Shown here: piece by piece, positions 46,440 through 57,169 of the stretch
How the letters are laid out: each line of letters opens with the position of its first letter
Position numbering within the stretch: the first letter of the stretch is position 1
Origin: Ceratodon purpureus
Taxonomy: Eukaryota > Streptophyta > Bryopsida > Pseudoditrichales > Ditrichaceae
Length of the DNA: 64,000 bases
Assembly: GCA_014871385.1 (NCBI GenBank)
Contig: CM026426.1
Span: forward strand, 15,286,517-15,350,516
Direction of reading: 5' to 3'
The notes under the pieces: generated by a model
What the model saw: only the letters and a program-made list of their open reading frames with translations
What the model was told of the DNA's origin: nothing
Databases searched by the model: none
Program-made: the position numbers and the translations under genes

Positions 46440-46990
46440 AACCTGCCCGCATGCTCGCGCGCGTTTGCGCGCCCCCGTAGTGTGCGTACCCGCGCGCGCG
46501 CAAACCTGCCCCACCGAGAGTAAACCCAGGATTACGCCCGTACGCGCGCGCGCGCGCGAACTGCTCACGCCCGTCTCACCAACAGCGCGCGAACGGATAC
46601 TGAAATGTGGAACACCCGACGGTGTCTCTGTCGTTCTGCTCGGGCGTGATTTCGCACGCGCCCGGTCAATTTCGCACGCGCGCGAGCACTGCCACCCGAG
46701 TGAGGGACTAATGTCTCTCCCCAAACCCTCTTTTCCATTTGCACGCGCCCCCACCCGCGCGCGCACGGTCGCCTGATTCTGAAACTCTTCCTCCCCCCAC
46801 AATGTCTCCCGTGTTCCGCTCGCGCCCGATTTCGCGCGCGACTGATTGCGCGCGCCCGTCAATACTCGCGCGCGAGCACTGCAACCATATCATGGAACTA
46901 ATTTCTCCCCCCGAACTCCCTCGTTCCATTTGCACGCGCCCGCACGCGCTCGCGCCCATCAATGCGGGCGCCCGTTTTGCACGCGCCCGA
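46440..46990 (+). repeat. CGCGCCCG-rich array between genes
   Basis: Many GCGCGCCCG and CGCGCGCG runs. Two segments share a GCGAGCACTGC-ACC motif followed by TTTCCATTTGCACGCGCCC (near 46684 and 46869), so part of it is a duplication. No TATA box and no gene directly downstream. Confidence 0.75.
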
Positions 46991-47019
46991 TCACTCCAAC
47001 AACATCACTCAAATAAATT

Positions 47020-47690
47020 TTATGATTCCACCACTCTCCCATCCTATCCCCTTGTTTTTATTTAATATTCCCACACTCTCTAAATTTATAATTCTTTTTT
47101 CCCCCTTCGTTGAACACTACGCTTTTATTTAATTCCTTCTCTCATTTCGTTTGTTCATTTTTATAATTCCACCTCTCCCCTATCCTCCCGCCTTAATTTT
47201 ATTCAATACTCCTACGCTCTTTAATTTTTTTATTTTTTTTTTCCCCTTCGTTGAACACTACGCATTTATTTAATTCCTTCTCTTATTTCGTTTGTTCATT
47301 TTTATAATTCCACCTCTCCCCTATCCTCCCGCCTTATTTTTATTCAATACTCCTACGCTCTTTAATTCTTTTTTTTTTTTTTTTTCCCCCTTCGTTGAAC
47401 ACTACGCTTCTATTTAATTCCTTCTCTCATTTTGTTTGTTCATTTTTATAATTCCACCTCTCCCCTATCCTCCCGCCTTATTTTTATTCAATACTCCTAC
47501 GCTCTTTAATTTTTTAATTTTTTTTTTCCCCCTTCGTTGAACACTACGCTTTTATTTAATTCCTTCTCTCATTTCGTTTGTTCATTTTTATAATTCCACC
47601 TCTCCCCCATCCTCCCGCCTTATTTTTATTCAATACTCCTATGCTCTTTAATTTGTTTTTTTATTTTTTTCTTCATTTTATAAATTCGAA
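47020..47690. repeat. About 142-bp T/C-rich tandem repeat, about 5 units
   Basis: TTCGTTGAACACTACGC recurs near 47105, 47247, 47391 and 47532 (spacing 141-144). Units contain TTTATTTAATTCCTTCTCTC, ATAATTCCACCTCTCC and CTCCTACGCTCTTTAA with a variable T run. A longer T run follows at about 47707-47729. Confidence 0.9.
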
Positions 47691-47839
47691 TGCTTATTCG
47701 TTTACTTTTTTTTTTTTTTTTTTTTTTTTCTTTTGGGTACTCCAATCTCCCATACTAATGTATGGTATTTCAGTGTAGTCCATTCTCTCCCTTAAGCTTT
47801 ATTTATTTATTTTTTTTGAACTTACGACTTTTAAACTTC

Positions 47840-48090
47840 ATTGCGCGCGCCCTGTTGGATCGCGCGCGTCCGAGCGCGCCTGCAGGCGCCCGCGGTATCG
47901 CGTCCGCAGTCGACCCATTGAACGTGCCCACGCGCGCACACGCGCGACCGCGCCCGCAAGTACGCGCGCGCGCCTGCTTGTTCGACGCGCGCGCGCGACC
48001 TCCCCGACCTGCGCTCGCCCTGCTCGCGCCCACCCGTCCGCGCGCGCCTGCTCGCGCCCCACGCCGCCTGCGCGCGCGCTCGGGGTTTCA
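47840..48090 (+). repeat. CGCGCCCG-rich array
   Basis: Same motif family as the other arrays, with extended GCGCGC alternation. It is followed by AT-rich sequence (48100-48420) with no gene. Confidence 0.7.
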
Positions 48091-48419
48091 ACTGGATTAA
48101 CGCAATAACTAGTAAAATTTATCCCATATTTTAAGTTAACACTGCCTGAGGTTAGCTTAAAACGACTTACCTTTCAGTGTGAGGGCAGAAACATGAAGGG
48201 CGAGATGACAGCCTGCTCCAGTTCTTAGACATGTGTGAATGGGGTGGGTAGTCCTCCCGCACTCTCATGTTTCTCAATCTTTTCACTTAAATAGGATTCC
48301 TTTTTATGTAGATGTGCACTTGTATGTAGTTTACACACTTTAATTTATTTAAATTTTATTCATTTTTCCCTCTCATTGTTACTTCTTCTCATTGAATTGA
48401 GGTGGCCAAATCGATCTCG

Positions 48420-48759
48420 GCCGTTCGATCGCGCCCGCACCCGACCGCCCGTGCGCGCCCGCGCCTGCATTCGCCCGCCGCTCTCCGCCCGTGCGCGCCC
48501 GCGCCGGCATTCGCCCGCTCCTCTCCGCCCGCGCCCGCCCGCGCCCCCCCCCTTAGCGATCCAGCACTCGCGCCCGCATGCGCCCGCCCCCGCCCGTCTT
48601 CCACCGCGCGCGCTATCCGCCACGCGGCCTGCAATCGCGCGGACCCACCTGCGCCCGCCCGTTCGCGTCGGAGCGTGCCCGATCTTCTGGTGCGCGCGCT
48701 CTCGTTTGGTCGCGCCCGTCCGGACAGTACTCGCCCAGTCGAGGGCGGCAGTATATAAA
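48420..48759 (+). promoter_or_regulatory. CGCGCCCG array plus TATA box for the hAT gene
   Basis: CGCCCGC/GCGCCCG copies run to about 48720, then GTATATAAACTGCC (TATA 48752-48759). A leader with TTTGGGTGGGGGGAAT (about 48862) follows; the kinase leader has a matching TTGGGTGGGGGGGAT. Confidence 0.7.
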
Positions 48760-49216
48760 CTGCCCCCTTGATTTGACATCCACCTTACCTCCTTGCGTGC
48801 TTCATGTCCTGGGTCTCCTTGAGGGCTCCTTGCTTGAAACTGTTAGCTTGGGGAGACACTTGGTTTGGGTGGGGGGAATGTAAAAATTCTTCTCTCCATA
48901 AATCAATGTGTCAATCTCTCGAGGGTTTGCCAAAAGGCACCTACCGTAGTGAAGAGGAAGTTTCAGTTTTGCGCTGGAAAGATTCCCGGCCCTTTGACAC
49001 AGGAGGAGATGGATGGTATGAGGCCAACGTACCCCGCGTCAGTTCAACGTGGGTGTTCCAGTGCTTCCACACACGGCACCTTGTACGGTGGATCCGAATC
49101 CTCGTATAATGATACCGAAGAGGACCGAAATGTCTCCAGTGCTGCACCTAGTAGGGCCGGTTCGAATACCACTAAGAGCTTGCGGCAGCAGGACATGAGT
49201 GAAGCACTCCAGATGA

Positions 49217-52159
49217 GTGAAGCACGCCAAGCGGAAAGAGCTGGACATGTTGTGGTCATCCTTCTTTTACGAAGCCAACGTCGCATTCAACGTGGCCAAG
49301 CACCCAGCATTTATTAAGGCGGTGACCACAACCGCGGCTGCCGGATTTAACTACGGTCCTCCTTCCTATGACGCGATGCGAACAACGCACATCAAGGAAA
49401 AAAAGAAGTTGATCAAGGCAAAGATTGATGAACGTACGAAAACCTCGACCGAGTTATACGGGGCTACCATATGCTCCGATGGTTGGGATAATGTGAATCG
49501 CCGACCGTTGATGAATGTCATGCTAGTATGTCCGGCAGGCGATGTATTTCTTGGGTCTGTTGATACGACTGGCGAGAAGAAGTCAATGGGATATATTGCC
49601 GGGGAGATGAAGAAATATATTCGAGAAATTGGCCCTCAGAATGTTGTCCAGATTTGCACGGACAATGCAGCCAACATGCTTGGCGCCATGGATAATATCC
49701 TAGAGGAGTTTCCTCACATGTACAAGCAGGGCTGTTGTGCCCATATTCTAGATCTTCTTATGGAGGACTGGGGCAAGGAAGTCTTTGTGAAGGATTTGGT
49801 CGCCAAGGCTAAACACGTGTGTCATTACATTCGGAGACATCATGTTCCCATGGCCCTTTTCCGCAAATTTGAACCGAAGTTGTCCTTGGTGGTTCCTGCT
49901 GAAACCAGATTCGCTTGTAACTATCTGATGATAGCGCGCCTTATGGAGGTTAAATTTGCTTTGGAGCAAGTGGTCATGGCACCGGAGTGGTTCGATTATG
50001 TCGACGGTTTATTCAACCAAACCGAGGGGGTGCGTAATCATGCACGCGCAAGCGTAGTGCGTCGAACAATTCGTGATGATGGGTTCTGGCATCAGTGTGA
50101 CAACTTCACGCACCTAGTGAAACCAGCCCTTGTAGCTCTCAGAACCTTCGATGGAAGCTAGCCGGCAATGGGCAAGGCATGGATTACAATGAGCAACCTA
50201 AAGGATCACGTGTACAATCTCCGAGGATCCCCTTGCTTTTTCTCACCTGTCATGGCAACAAGGATGGAGATGCGGTTCGACCGTAGATGGGACATGATGC
50301 ATACCGATCTTCATTATGCCGCGGCGCTCTTGAACCCTTGGGTTAGAACGCATAAGGGCTTACAAGTCATAGGAGAAGCAAAGGCGGCTCTCAATCGGGT
50401 GTTTCGTCAGGTGGGTGGCCAAATGGGAATTCCATTTGCCGTTCTTATGAAAGAGATGATCGAGTTCGACGAGGGACGTGGCCCTTACAGCCCCGAAGTG
50501 ACCATCGATATCAGAGGTTTGAATCTGGAACCCCATCAATGGTGGCAGAGGATTGGAGGGGGGCCCTTGGCACTCATTGCGAAGCGCATTTTATCTCAGG
50601 TCTGCTCCGCCTCATCGTGTGAACGGAATTGGAGCATGTATTCGTTTGTCCACAAGAAGGTATGCAACCGCCTAGGGTTGGAGAAGTCTGAGGCCTTGGT
50701 GTAAATTTACACGAATAGCAGACTCCTCCGCGAACGCCCAAAGCCCAACCCCCTCAGATGGTACGAGAACAATGCATGGTCAGAGGAGTCAGATCCGGAG
50801 AGAGATCCAAGCGAAGAGGAAGGAGATGACGACGATCATTACATACTTGTTGACCACGCAGGCAGTGGGGATGATGATGTCTGGGGACATGATAACGTCG
50901 ACGTTAACACGAATGGGCAAAACGACGGTAATGGCAATGGGCGCGGTGACGCTAACCGCAACAATCCTCGTGACCGCAACAACCACGATGATAACGGTGA
51001 TGCGTACGACTTCAACAATGAACCAGAATATAACCAGGGAAACTCGGACATGAACATCTATGGAGACGAATTACCCACACTCCCGGTATTTGATGAAGCG
51101 GCTAATGCAGAAGGAAGAGACTTACGTGACGTAGGAGATGCTATTCCAGTCCAAATCAATCCCAAGAACAATGACGGGGTCGCAGATGATTCATCCAGCG
51201 AGGACCATCTTGGCGACGATATCCATGCTGGCGATGATGACGAGGACAGTGACGAAGGGGGTGATGGAAGTCATGGACGGGCTGTAGATGGACCTCATTG
51301 GACCGGCCTCGTTAGTGGGGAGGGCAAGTGGGGAACCGTTCCGGCACAAGGAGACTCAAGCTTGCTTCAAGAGATTCCTCCTGCTCACGACAGAAGGACC
51401 GTTCACGCAATCTTCGCACGAACTGTGCCTCCATCGCAACCCACTTGTATGGGGGGTATCGAACCAGATACAATCGTGGATGGAGGCCTGGCTCGGAGGC
51501 CCACAAGTTCAATGGGCGCAAAAATAGCTCGACTCCTTAGATCATCAGCAGCGGCGAGGCCTCCACTCAATCGAGCTGGTGGTAGTCGGCGTGGTGCCTC
51601 CACCGCCAAGCTAGTCCCCGTGGCGCCAGCTATAGACGACGCCGTACAGAATGTGGCCCAACGTGGTGCGAAGAAGTCCACAGACAAGGTTGTTAGGAAA
51701 CCACCATCACAAGAACCCCGCGGAGGAACACGAAAGTCAAGCAAAAGAACTGGACCTGATCCCCTTCTATTCTATACAGGGTACACTGAAGGGGGGCCTT
51801 CTTCTGGAACTGGGGTTGTTCACACACGCATAATCAGTGAGGATGGCATCACAGCCATCGGTAATTTTGGAAAGGAGAGGCCTATGAAGCGCCTAGTAAG
51901 TGCCAGAGATGGCAATACGGGTGAAGTTTCCATGCAAGTGTGCAATATTACATCGGAGGTGGAAGGAGAGGTACAAGCTCCAGTGGTCGGAGCTCCTGAG
52001 GATGAAGGTGACAACGAGCACTCAGAGGAGGAAGACCCGGATTGCGATGAGGCGCCAGATGACAAAGATGTGATAATCCGGCACGAATTAGGGCCCACTG
52101 TGGCTCGGAAAAGACAATCTTCACGCAAGAAGAAGCCCCGCAGAGCAAGGAGAGTCTAG
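49217..52159 (+). pseudogene. hAT-family transposase (DUF659 type) with two in-frame stops
   Basis: A single frame of 980 codons. hAT landmarks in order: LDMLWSSFFYEANVAFNV, TICSDGWDN, CTDNAANMLGA, GCCAHILDLL, ETRFACNYLM, then TAG at 50159 (LRTFDGS-stop-PAMGKAW), HQWWQRIGGG, the C-terminal dimerisation motif CSASSCERNWS, then TAA at 50702 (EALV-stop-IYTNSRLLRER), and an acidic Asn/Asp-rich tail ending in KKKPRRARRV and TAG. The N-terminal segment (49100-49216) is in another frame, so a frameshift or unseen intron lies near 49210. hAT enzymes cut and paste DNA with 8-bp duplications. As a standard-code gene it is broken; it could move only if the stops are suppressed. Confidence 0.75.
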
Positions 52160-52479
52160 ACTGTGGTCACCTTTTTAGCGCATGAAGTAGCAGTAAATCT
52201 AAACATACAATCTACCGGCTAAAAACCAAAAAAATACTATGTTATTCTTAATGTTTTTTTTTTTTTTTTTTCTTATTACGTAGACTTATACTGTAACTTA
52301 GAGTTAACCTAGTTCATTATCTCACACTCGAAGGAATTGTATGGTTGTGCTCTGTATTATTTTTTGTGCGCTAAATGCGGTTAATATATCTCCATTGAGT
52401 AATTTCGCAGTGAATTTTTTTGGTATTCTGTTCAATATACGAGTTTACCGTAACCGAACCTGTACAGTGTATGTAACGC

Positions 52480-52839
52480 TGCATATCCGGGCGCGTGCAC
52501 AGGGACGGGCGCGTACAGGAAGGCGGGCAAGTGCACGGAGTCGGGCGCGTGCGCGGGGACAGGCGCGTGCACGGTCACGGGCGCGTACAGCGTGCTCGAG
52601 CGTACAGATAACCGGCGCGCGCAGGGGTACGGGCGCGAGCACGCGGGCACGGGCGCCTGCGGCGTCGGGCGCGCACGTGGGCACGGACGCGCACACGCAG
52701 GCACGGGCGCGGGCAGTCCCCGGTGCGAACGCGGTGGACGGGCGCGTGCAGACGGGCGCATGCGGACGGGCGCGTGTGGAGGCCCTGTGCGCGCGCGTGT
52801 ACGCGCTTACGGGCGCGAACAGCCGAGGGGAGCATAAAA
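52480..52839 (+). promoter_or_regulatory. GC array (inverted orientation) plus TATA-like box for the kinase gene
   Basis: Here the motif runs as CGGGCGCG (reverse complement of CGCGCCCG), spaced about 15-18 bp, unlike the other six arrays. CATAAAAGG at 52833-52841 is the TATA-like element, 182 bp before the ATG. Confidence 0.65.
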
Positions 52840-53014
52840 GGCGCCCCTTAACCCTTATTTTCTACTTTTCAAAGTCTCCTCTTCCAGGTGGCTCCTTGTC
52901 CTAGCCCGTGACTCCACGTGCTCTGCTTGGAACTGCAGGAAGTAGGAGCAACCAGATTGGGTGGGGGGGATCTTTTGTTTTTTTTTATTGTGTGTCCAGT
53001 TCATTATTCCAACT

Positions 53015-54583
53015 ATGTCGGTCTCTCGTGGATCCGGGAAACGCCCTGCCTACGTAGATCTTGATGCTTCTCTAGAGGATGTGATGGCAACCTCCACAGC
53101 ACCGACCGTTACAGGCTCAAACCCGTCATCAAGCTCATCGGGAAAGAAGAACCGGAAGTCGGCGAGTGAGAGGGACCCGGACTACCCACCTCCTCGGTAC
53201 CAGGAATTCGTTAGAGAGCTAGCATTGGAGTGGTACGGATGTCGGAAACGGGAGATGATTACCCGTACATACGTTGAGAAGGGGGAGACCGGAATTAAGG
53301 ACTTGAAGACCCATTTGGAAGAGTATTTGTGGAAGAAGCTGGACCTTTCCGAGAGATATAATGATTGTATTCATTACTTTCATTTCCCTAAGTGGATGGA
53401 GCAACAAATAACAACAAAGACTACGAACATTGTGCATGTCTATGAGTGTGTCAACAAGAAGCCAAAGGAGGGCTACTCGCGGGCGCAGAAGGAGGAGATA
53501 GAGAAGCTCAAATATGTCCAGGATTCGTGCGCGAGATTCTCGAATAATAAGACGAGGGCGAGGCCATGGCTTGAAGCTGGACTGAAAAGCGCAATGGAGA
53601 AGTACTTGTGGGGAGCAGTGGTTGGAGTTCCAAGAGGGGTCAAGTTGGTTCCGCTGTCAGGCACAAAGGAAGGCGGTTATGGTAAAGTCCGAAAATTACG
53701 TATTGTTGGCATGCAAACCATACCTGAGACTTGTGTCTTTGCGGGGAAGACGTCCAAGGCTCCTGACGAAACGCAGCAGCGGTACGAGACATCAATAGAA
53801 GCCATGGTTTGCAGGATTGACCATCTCGGCGTTATTAAGTTTTTTGCGGTCAATGACTGGACGATGGAAGCCTACACGCTTTGGTGGAATGGGGATTGCC
53901 TGCAGAATTTTCTGCACAAGTTCAATTCAAATATCGGTGAGGGTACTCAGAACCGTAACATCCACAAGCAAACCGATATGCCCATGGAAACACGTGACCG
54001 TGTTAAGGCCTTCCGCACCCATAGGGCCAAGCTAGCTTGGGCACTCATCTGTATTATGGACCGGGTCCATAAGGGGTATTTGCAGCATAATGACATCTCC
54101 CCGGGAAATGTCTTGCTTCACTTCCCAGAGGATAAAGTGAGCGAAGTTTACATTGGAGTATGCGACTGGGGCCTTGCAAGTCGGGTGTGTGAGACAACTC
54201 CTTCAAGGTACAGTTACCCAAGTGATGAGGCGCGTACGGCAGCCTTCAAGGAACGTGGTAGTTTTGTGGCTCCAGAGTTGTGGTACACTTATGGTAAGCC
54301 AAATTCGGAGACCTCATTGGAAACTCTAAGGAAGAGACATCTATATACGCAGGCTGCCGATGCGTACTCGGTTGGAGTGGTAGCAAATATGATTTGGAAG
54401 GACGAGGACGACTTCGACCTTTTCAAGGATACAGCGGGGAAGGCTAGATTTGCGGTGGCGTTGAAGGAGCTCACAAATCCCGATCCCAAGAGCCGCTCCA
54501 CCTTGCGTTTGGTCCACGCTACTCTAACAGCCCCTCCCTACAATTTCCAAATCCCAGAGTGTTGTTATCGCAAACATATTTAG
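53015..54583 (+). CDS. Protein kinase-like protein, 522 codons
   Basis: ATG at 53015 (MSVSRGSGKR). A Ser-rich N-terminus and a roughly 150-residue region of unknown fold (YFHFPKWMEQQITTK) precede a kinase domain: glycine loop GGYGKV, lysine in CVFAGKTSK, catalytic loop HNDISPGN (residue about 358), DWG in place of DFG (about 383), FVAPELW (APE) and ADAYSVGVV (alpha-F Asp). All core residues are present, so it may be active, most like a Ser/Thr kinase. This is the only gene in the block with no in-frame stop. It ends at TAG; no TGA follows nearby. Kinases captured by transposons are known, and a role in regulating the transposase is speculative. Confidence 0.7.
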   Translation: MSVSRGSGKRPAYVDLDASLEDVMATSTAPTVTGSNPSSSSSGKKNRKSASERDPDYPPPRYQEFVRELALEWYGCRKREMITRTYVEKGETGIKDLKTHLEEYLWKKLDLSERYNDCIHYFHFPKWMEQQITTKTTNIVHVYECVNKKPKEGYSRAQKEEIEKLKYVQDSCARFSNNKTRARPWLEAGLKSAMEKYLWGAVVGVPRGVKLVPLSGTKEGGYGKVRKLRIVGMQTIPETCVFAGKTSKAPDETQQRYETSIEAMVCRIDHLGVIKFFAVNDWTMEAYTLWWNGDCLQNFLHKFNSNIGEGTQNRNIHKQTDMPMETRDRVKAFRTHRAKLAWALICIMDRVHKGYLQHNDISPGNVLLHFPEDKVSEVYIGVCDWGLASRVCETTPSRYSYPSDEARTAAFKERGSFVAPELWYTYGKPNSETSLETLRKRHLYTQAADAYSVGVVANMIWKDEDDFDLFKDTAGKARFAVALKELTNPDPKSRSTLRLVHATLTAPPYNFQIPECCYRKHI

Positions 54584-54769
54584 AAGTAGGCAAGTAGTGA
54601 CAACAATGTGATATTCTCAGTTATCCATAAGAGGGGACATTTTTTGTAAGTGGTTTACTGCCACAATTTTGCAAAACTTTTCAATAAACATTGCACTTCC
54701 CAATTGCCCTCTTCTAAAATACATGCCCTCTCTTGTCATTTTGCCCGATGTCGCTCTTTCCCTACTAAC

Positions 54770-55085
54770 CTGCAGCGCTTGCGCCCGACCGCCGGCGCCC
54801 GATGCAGCGCTCTCGCCCGAATGCACGCGCCTAATCCAGGCTCGCGCTCACATGACCGCGCCCGATAAGTGTGCTCGCGACCGTCAACTGGATCGCGCCC
54901 GCAGCGACGCTCGCGCCCGTTCGCACGCGCACGCGCGCGGCCGGAACAACGGACGCGCCCTCGCTCTCGCGCACTCCAGCGCGCGCCCGTGACATCACGT
55001 TCGCGCGGACGCTCGCGCCCGTCGTCCTGCTCGCGCCCACCCGCTCGCGCCCGTAATCGCGCTCGCGCCCGCACTAATTCAGCGC
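54770..55085 (+). repeat. CGCGCCCG array at the right end of the composite block
   Basis: About 15 copies of (T)CGCGCCCG with intervening 5-15 bp, about 130 bp from the right terminus. It mirrors the array near the left terminus (41.86 kb), compatible with subterminal transposase-binding repeats. Confidence 0.7.
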
Positions 55086-55212
55086 AAGGTAAATTCGTTT
55101 TACCCTTACCGTGAGTCAACTGGTCAACGCCCTTATGTGACGGACACGGGGGTCTGTCTTGTCACCATGACGGACTAACGGACTAACGGACGGTCGGTCC
55201 ATTATGACAACC

Positions 55213-55606
55213 ATGAAGGTGCGGCCTCGTGAAATCGCGTCGCTGGCTTGGAGTAAAAATGCAGTCTTCGCTTGTGTCCAACCATTTCCTGAAACGAGCT
55301 GGAAATTGGTCTTCGGTAATTGCCCCTTTCTTCAACAACTCCTGCTGAAAGTATCTCACCACAACCCTTCACGCAGCTTCCTTTGTATTCTCCCACTCCA
55401 GAAACTCCTTCTGCTTATTAAATTTTGAGGGCTTCCCAACTAAATCTGGATAGCCTTTCTTCTAGATTATCTGGCTTTTGTCAAGAACAAATTTCCGGAT
55501 GTCAACAATGGCGCCCTCAAAGCCCAGGCGCGGAATCTGGAGATCGTCTTCATCAATGATATTGTTGTAAATATTTCCTGCTTCTTCCTCAAGCTGCATC
55601 AAACTT
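55213..55606 (-). pseudogene. 3' exon of the minus-strand gene, cut by the composite block
   Basis: Acceptor AATCTTCAG, then MQLEEEAGNIYNNIIDEDDL, TAG at 55464-55462 (KSQII-stop-KKGYPDLVG), TGA at 55371-55369 (TKEAA-stop-RVVVRYFQQELL) and FRKWLDTSEDCIFTPSQRRD up to the GTTGTCATAATGGAC terminus at 55212. Coding-like sequence runs into the terminus, showing that the block interrupts this gene. Family unknown. Confidence 0.5.
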
Positions 55607-55640
55607 CTGAAGATTAGTAAAATTTTGCCCCCTCCAAACG

Positions 55641-55894
55641 GACTCTCGGATCCGAAAGTACCCTGGGCAGTGCAAAAATTCTTTTCCCTGAATAAAAAAT
55701 GGGTATAGAAATTGACGACCTATGCCTTTTGGGAGGTAAAAACAGCCTCCTCCGAAAGGACTCTCGGATCCGAAAGTACTCTAGACCCTGCAGGAATTTG
55801 TTTTCTAGAACTCTAATGGGTACAGGAATTGACGACCTACGAGTTTTTGGAGTTAGTAATAGCCTCCTCCAAAAGGACTTTCGGATCCGAAAGT
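55641..55894. repeat. Palindrome-B copies, 3 at 117-119 bp
   Basis: ACTCTCGGATCCGAAAGT at 55641 and 55760 and the perfect palindrome ACTTTCGGATCCGAAAGT at 55877, in the intron between 55606 and 55953. Spacers share ATGGGTA-AGAATTGACGACCTA. Confidence 0.9.
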
Positions 55895-55952
55895 AGCCCT
55901 GGAGGTAGACTTTATTTTTTGAAATATCAAGAGTATGGTACCGAGAACTTAC

Positions 55953-56274
55953 GCCTGCGTAGAAGGAAGCAGTTTCCACCCATGGTCTCAGTTGGGTAGT
56001 AGCGTAAGGTTGCTCTGGGAAGTTGTTGGCCTGTCGTCCATCCTTGCTCATATTCCACCATTTTAACCATCGTTGCTTGTATTGGGCCGGAACTTTGGCG
56101 GTCGCTATAAACTGAAGTTTCTTAGGACTCATCTCCGGCTGAGACATATTACAATTGTAATGCGCAATAATCTGTCCAACAACATCAAAATATTCATTAA
56201 TAAAATCAATATCATCATAAGCTGACCATTTAATCAAACAGAACCTCAATTAAATGGTGATGACTTGAACCAGG
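55953..56274 (-). CDS. Internal exon of the minus-strand gene, with one in-frame TAA
   Basis: Acceptor CTAATTTCAG (56275 on), then LVQVITI, TAA at 56252-56250, LRFCLIKWSAYDDIDFINEY, VGQIIAHYNCNM, QRWLKWWNMSKDGRQ and RPWVETASFYAG to the donor GCAGGC|GTAAGT at 55953/55952. The sequence before and after TAA is equally protein-like. Family unknown. Confidence 0.5.
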
Positions 56275-56330
56275 CTGAAATTAGGGCTGTTTATCAAGAA
56301 TTAAAGTAAATATCCAGTTCCACAGAACTA

Positions 56331-56827
56331 CTCTCGGATCCGAAAGTACATTGGGCTGCATCTACTTTCATTTTAAAATTGAGAATTAGCCTAAGAAAAA
56401 AACAACTATGTTGCACTGCAAAACTACTCTCGGATCCGAAAGTACATTGGACAGTGTCTACCTTCATTTAAAATTAGAGAATTTGCCTAAAAAAAAGGCA
56501 AATCAATTGTGCTCCAAAACTACTCTCGGATCCGAAAGTACATTGGGCAGTGTCTACTTTCATCCAAAGTTGGAGGATTTGCCAAAGAAAACGACAAATC
56601 TGTTGTACTGCAAAACTACTCTTGGATCCAAAAGTACATTGGGCAGTGTCTACTTTCATCCAAAGTTGGAGGATTTGCCTACTAAAACACTCATTCTGCT
56701 ATAACAGAAAACTACTCTCGGATCCGAAAGTACATTGGCATGCCTCTACTTGCATCTAAAGTAAGTATTTTTGGCCAAAGAATACATGAGTTTCCATTAC
56801 AACAAAAATACTCTCGGATCCGAAAGT
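56331..56827. repeat. Palindrome-B array, 6 copies at 96-bp spacing
   Basis: Starts at 56331, 56426, 56522, 56618, 56714 and 56810 (spacing 95, 96, 96, 96, 96). Core TCGGATCCGA; the 56618 copy is TTGGATCCAA, changed symmetrically in both arms. Spacers are diverged copies of one another (CATTGG-CAGTGTCTACTTTCAT, GGATTTGCC). It fills the intron between 56275 and 56875. Confidence 0.95.
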
Positions 56828-56875
56828 GCTTCTAACAGTATAGAATTGATGCTTCACATGAGAGAATCGAGATAC

Positions 56876-57083
56876 CTCATCGATGAATCCCTCGCCATCT
56901 GCAGGGTCCGCGATGGCAAGCAAGCGGTCCATATTGGTGTGCAACTTCTTTTTGCAAGCCGCGATAGCTTCTTCGGATTTTTTTTTGACGTCAATAGATG
57001 AGCCTTCCAAGGCTTTTCCCTCGTACTTTAGCAGCGTGTTCTCTAACTGTTGAATCGCAGCGTCCTCCGCCATATTGATTTCC
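56876..57083 (-). CDS. Internal exon, helical Lys/Glu-rich
   Basis: MAEDAAIQQLENTLLKYEG then IDVKKKSEEAIAACKKK, ending FIDE|GTATCTCG. A coiled coil is likely. The phase with the preceding exon (57170-57377) does not agree by one base, so a boundary or frame problem exists there. Confidence 0.45.
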
Positions 57084-57169
57084 CTTTGTAGAGTACATAA
57101 AGCACACATTAAAATGACATATAATCAAACGATGAATCATAATATCACGGAGGTAGGTTTGTTCAGTAC

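Larger units (their letters stand above)
41704..55212. mobile_element. About 13.5-kb composite block with GTTGTCATAATGGAC inverted termini
   Basis: 41704 onward reads GTTGTCATAATGGACGGACG; the right end, reversed, reads GTTGTCATAATGGACCGACC. Subterminal GGACGG / CTAACGGA motifs follow on both sides. Inside are four genes, each behind a CGCGCCCG array and TATA box. The flanks do not form a target-site duplication, and they lie in two unrelated frames on opposite strands, so the two ends may come from different insertions or from a rearranged one. Confidence 0.5.

Noticed and set aside
47840..48780. Arg/Ala/Pro-rich open frames on both strands in the GC arrays
   Set aside because: CGCGCCCG repeats lack stop codons in all frames, so long RARAR-type frames arise automatically. 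No start context, domain or conservation signal.
53015..55114. Extending the kinase through TAG as Gln to the next TGA
   Set aside because: The extension would run through AATAAA and the GC array with no protein character; TAG 54581 is more likely the stop.
54770..55115. Arg-rich frames overlapping the right-end GC array
   Set aside because: Same low-complexity artefact as in the other arrays.
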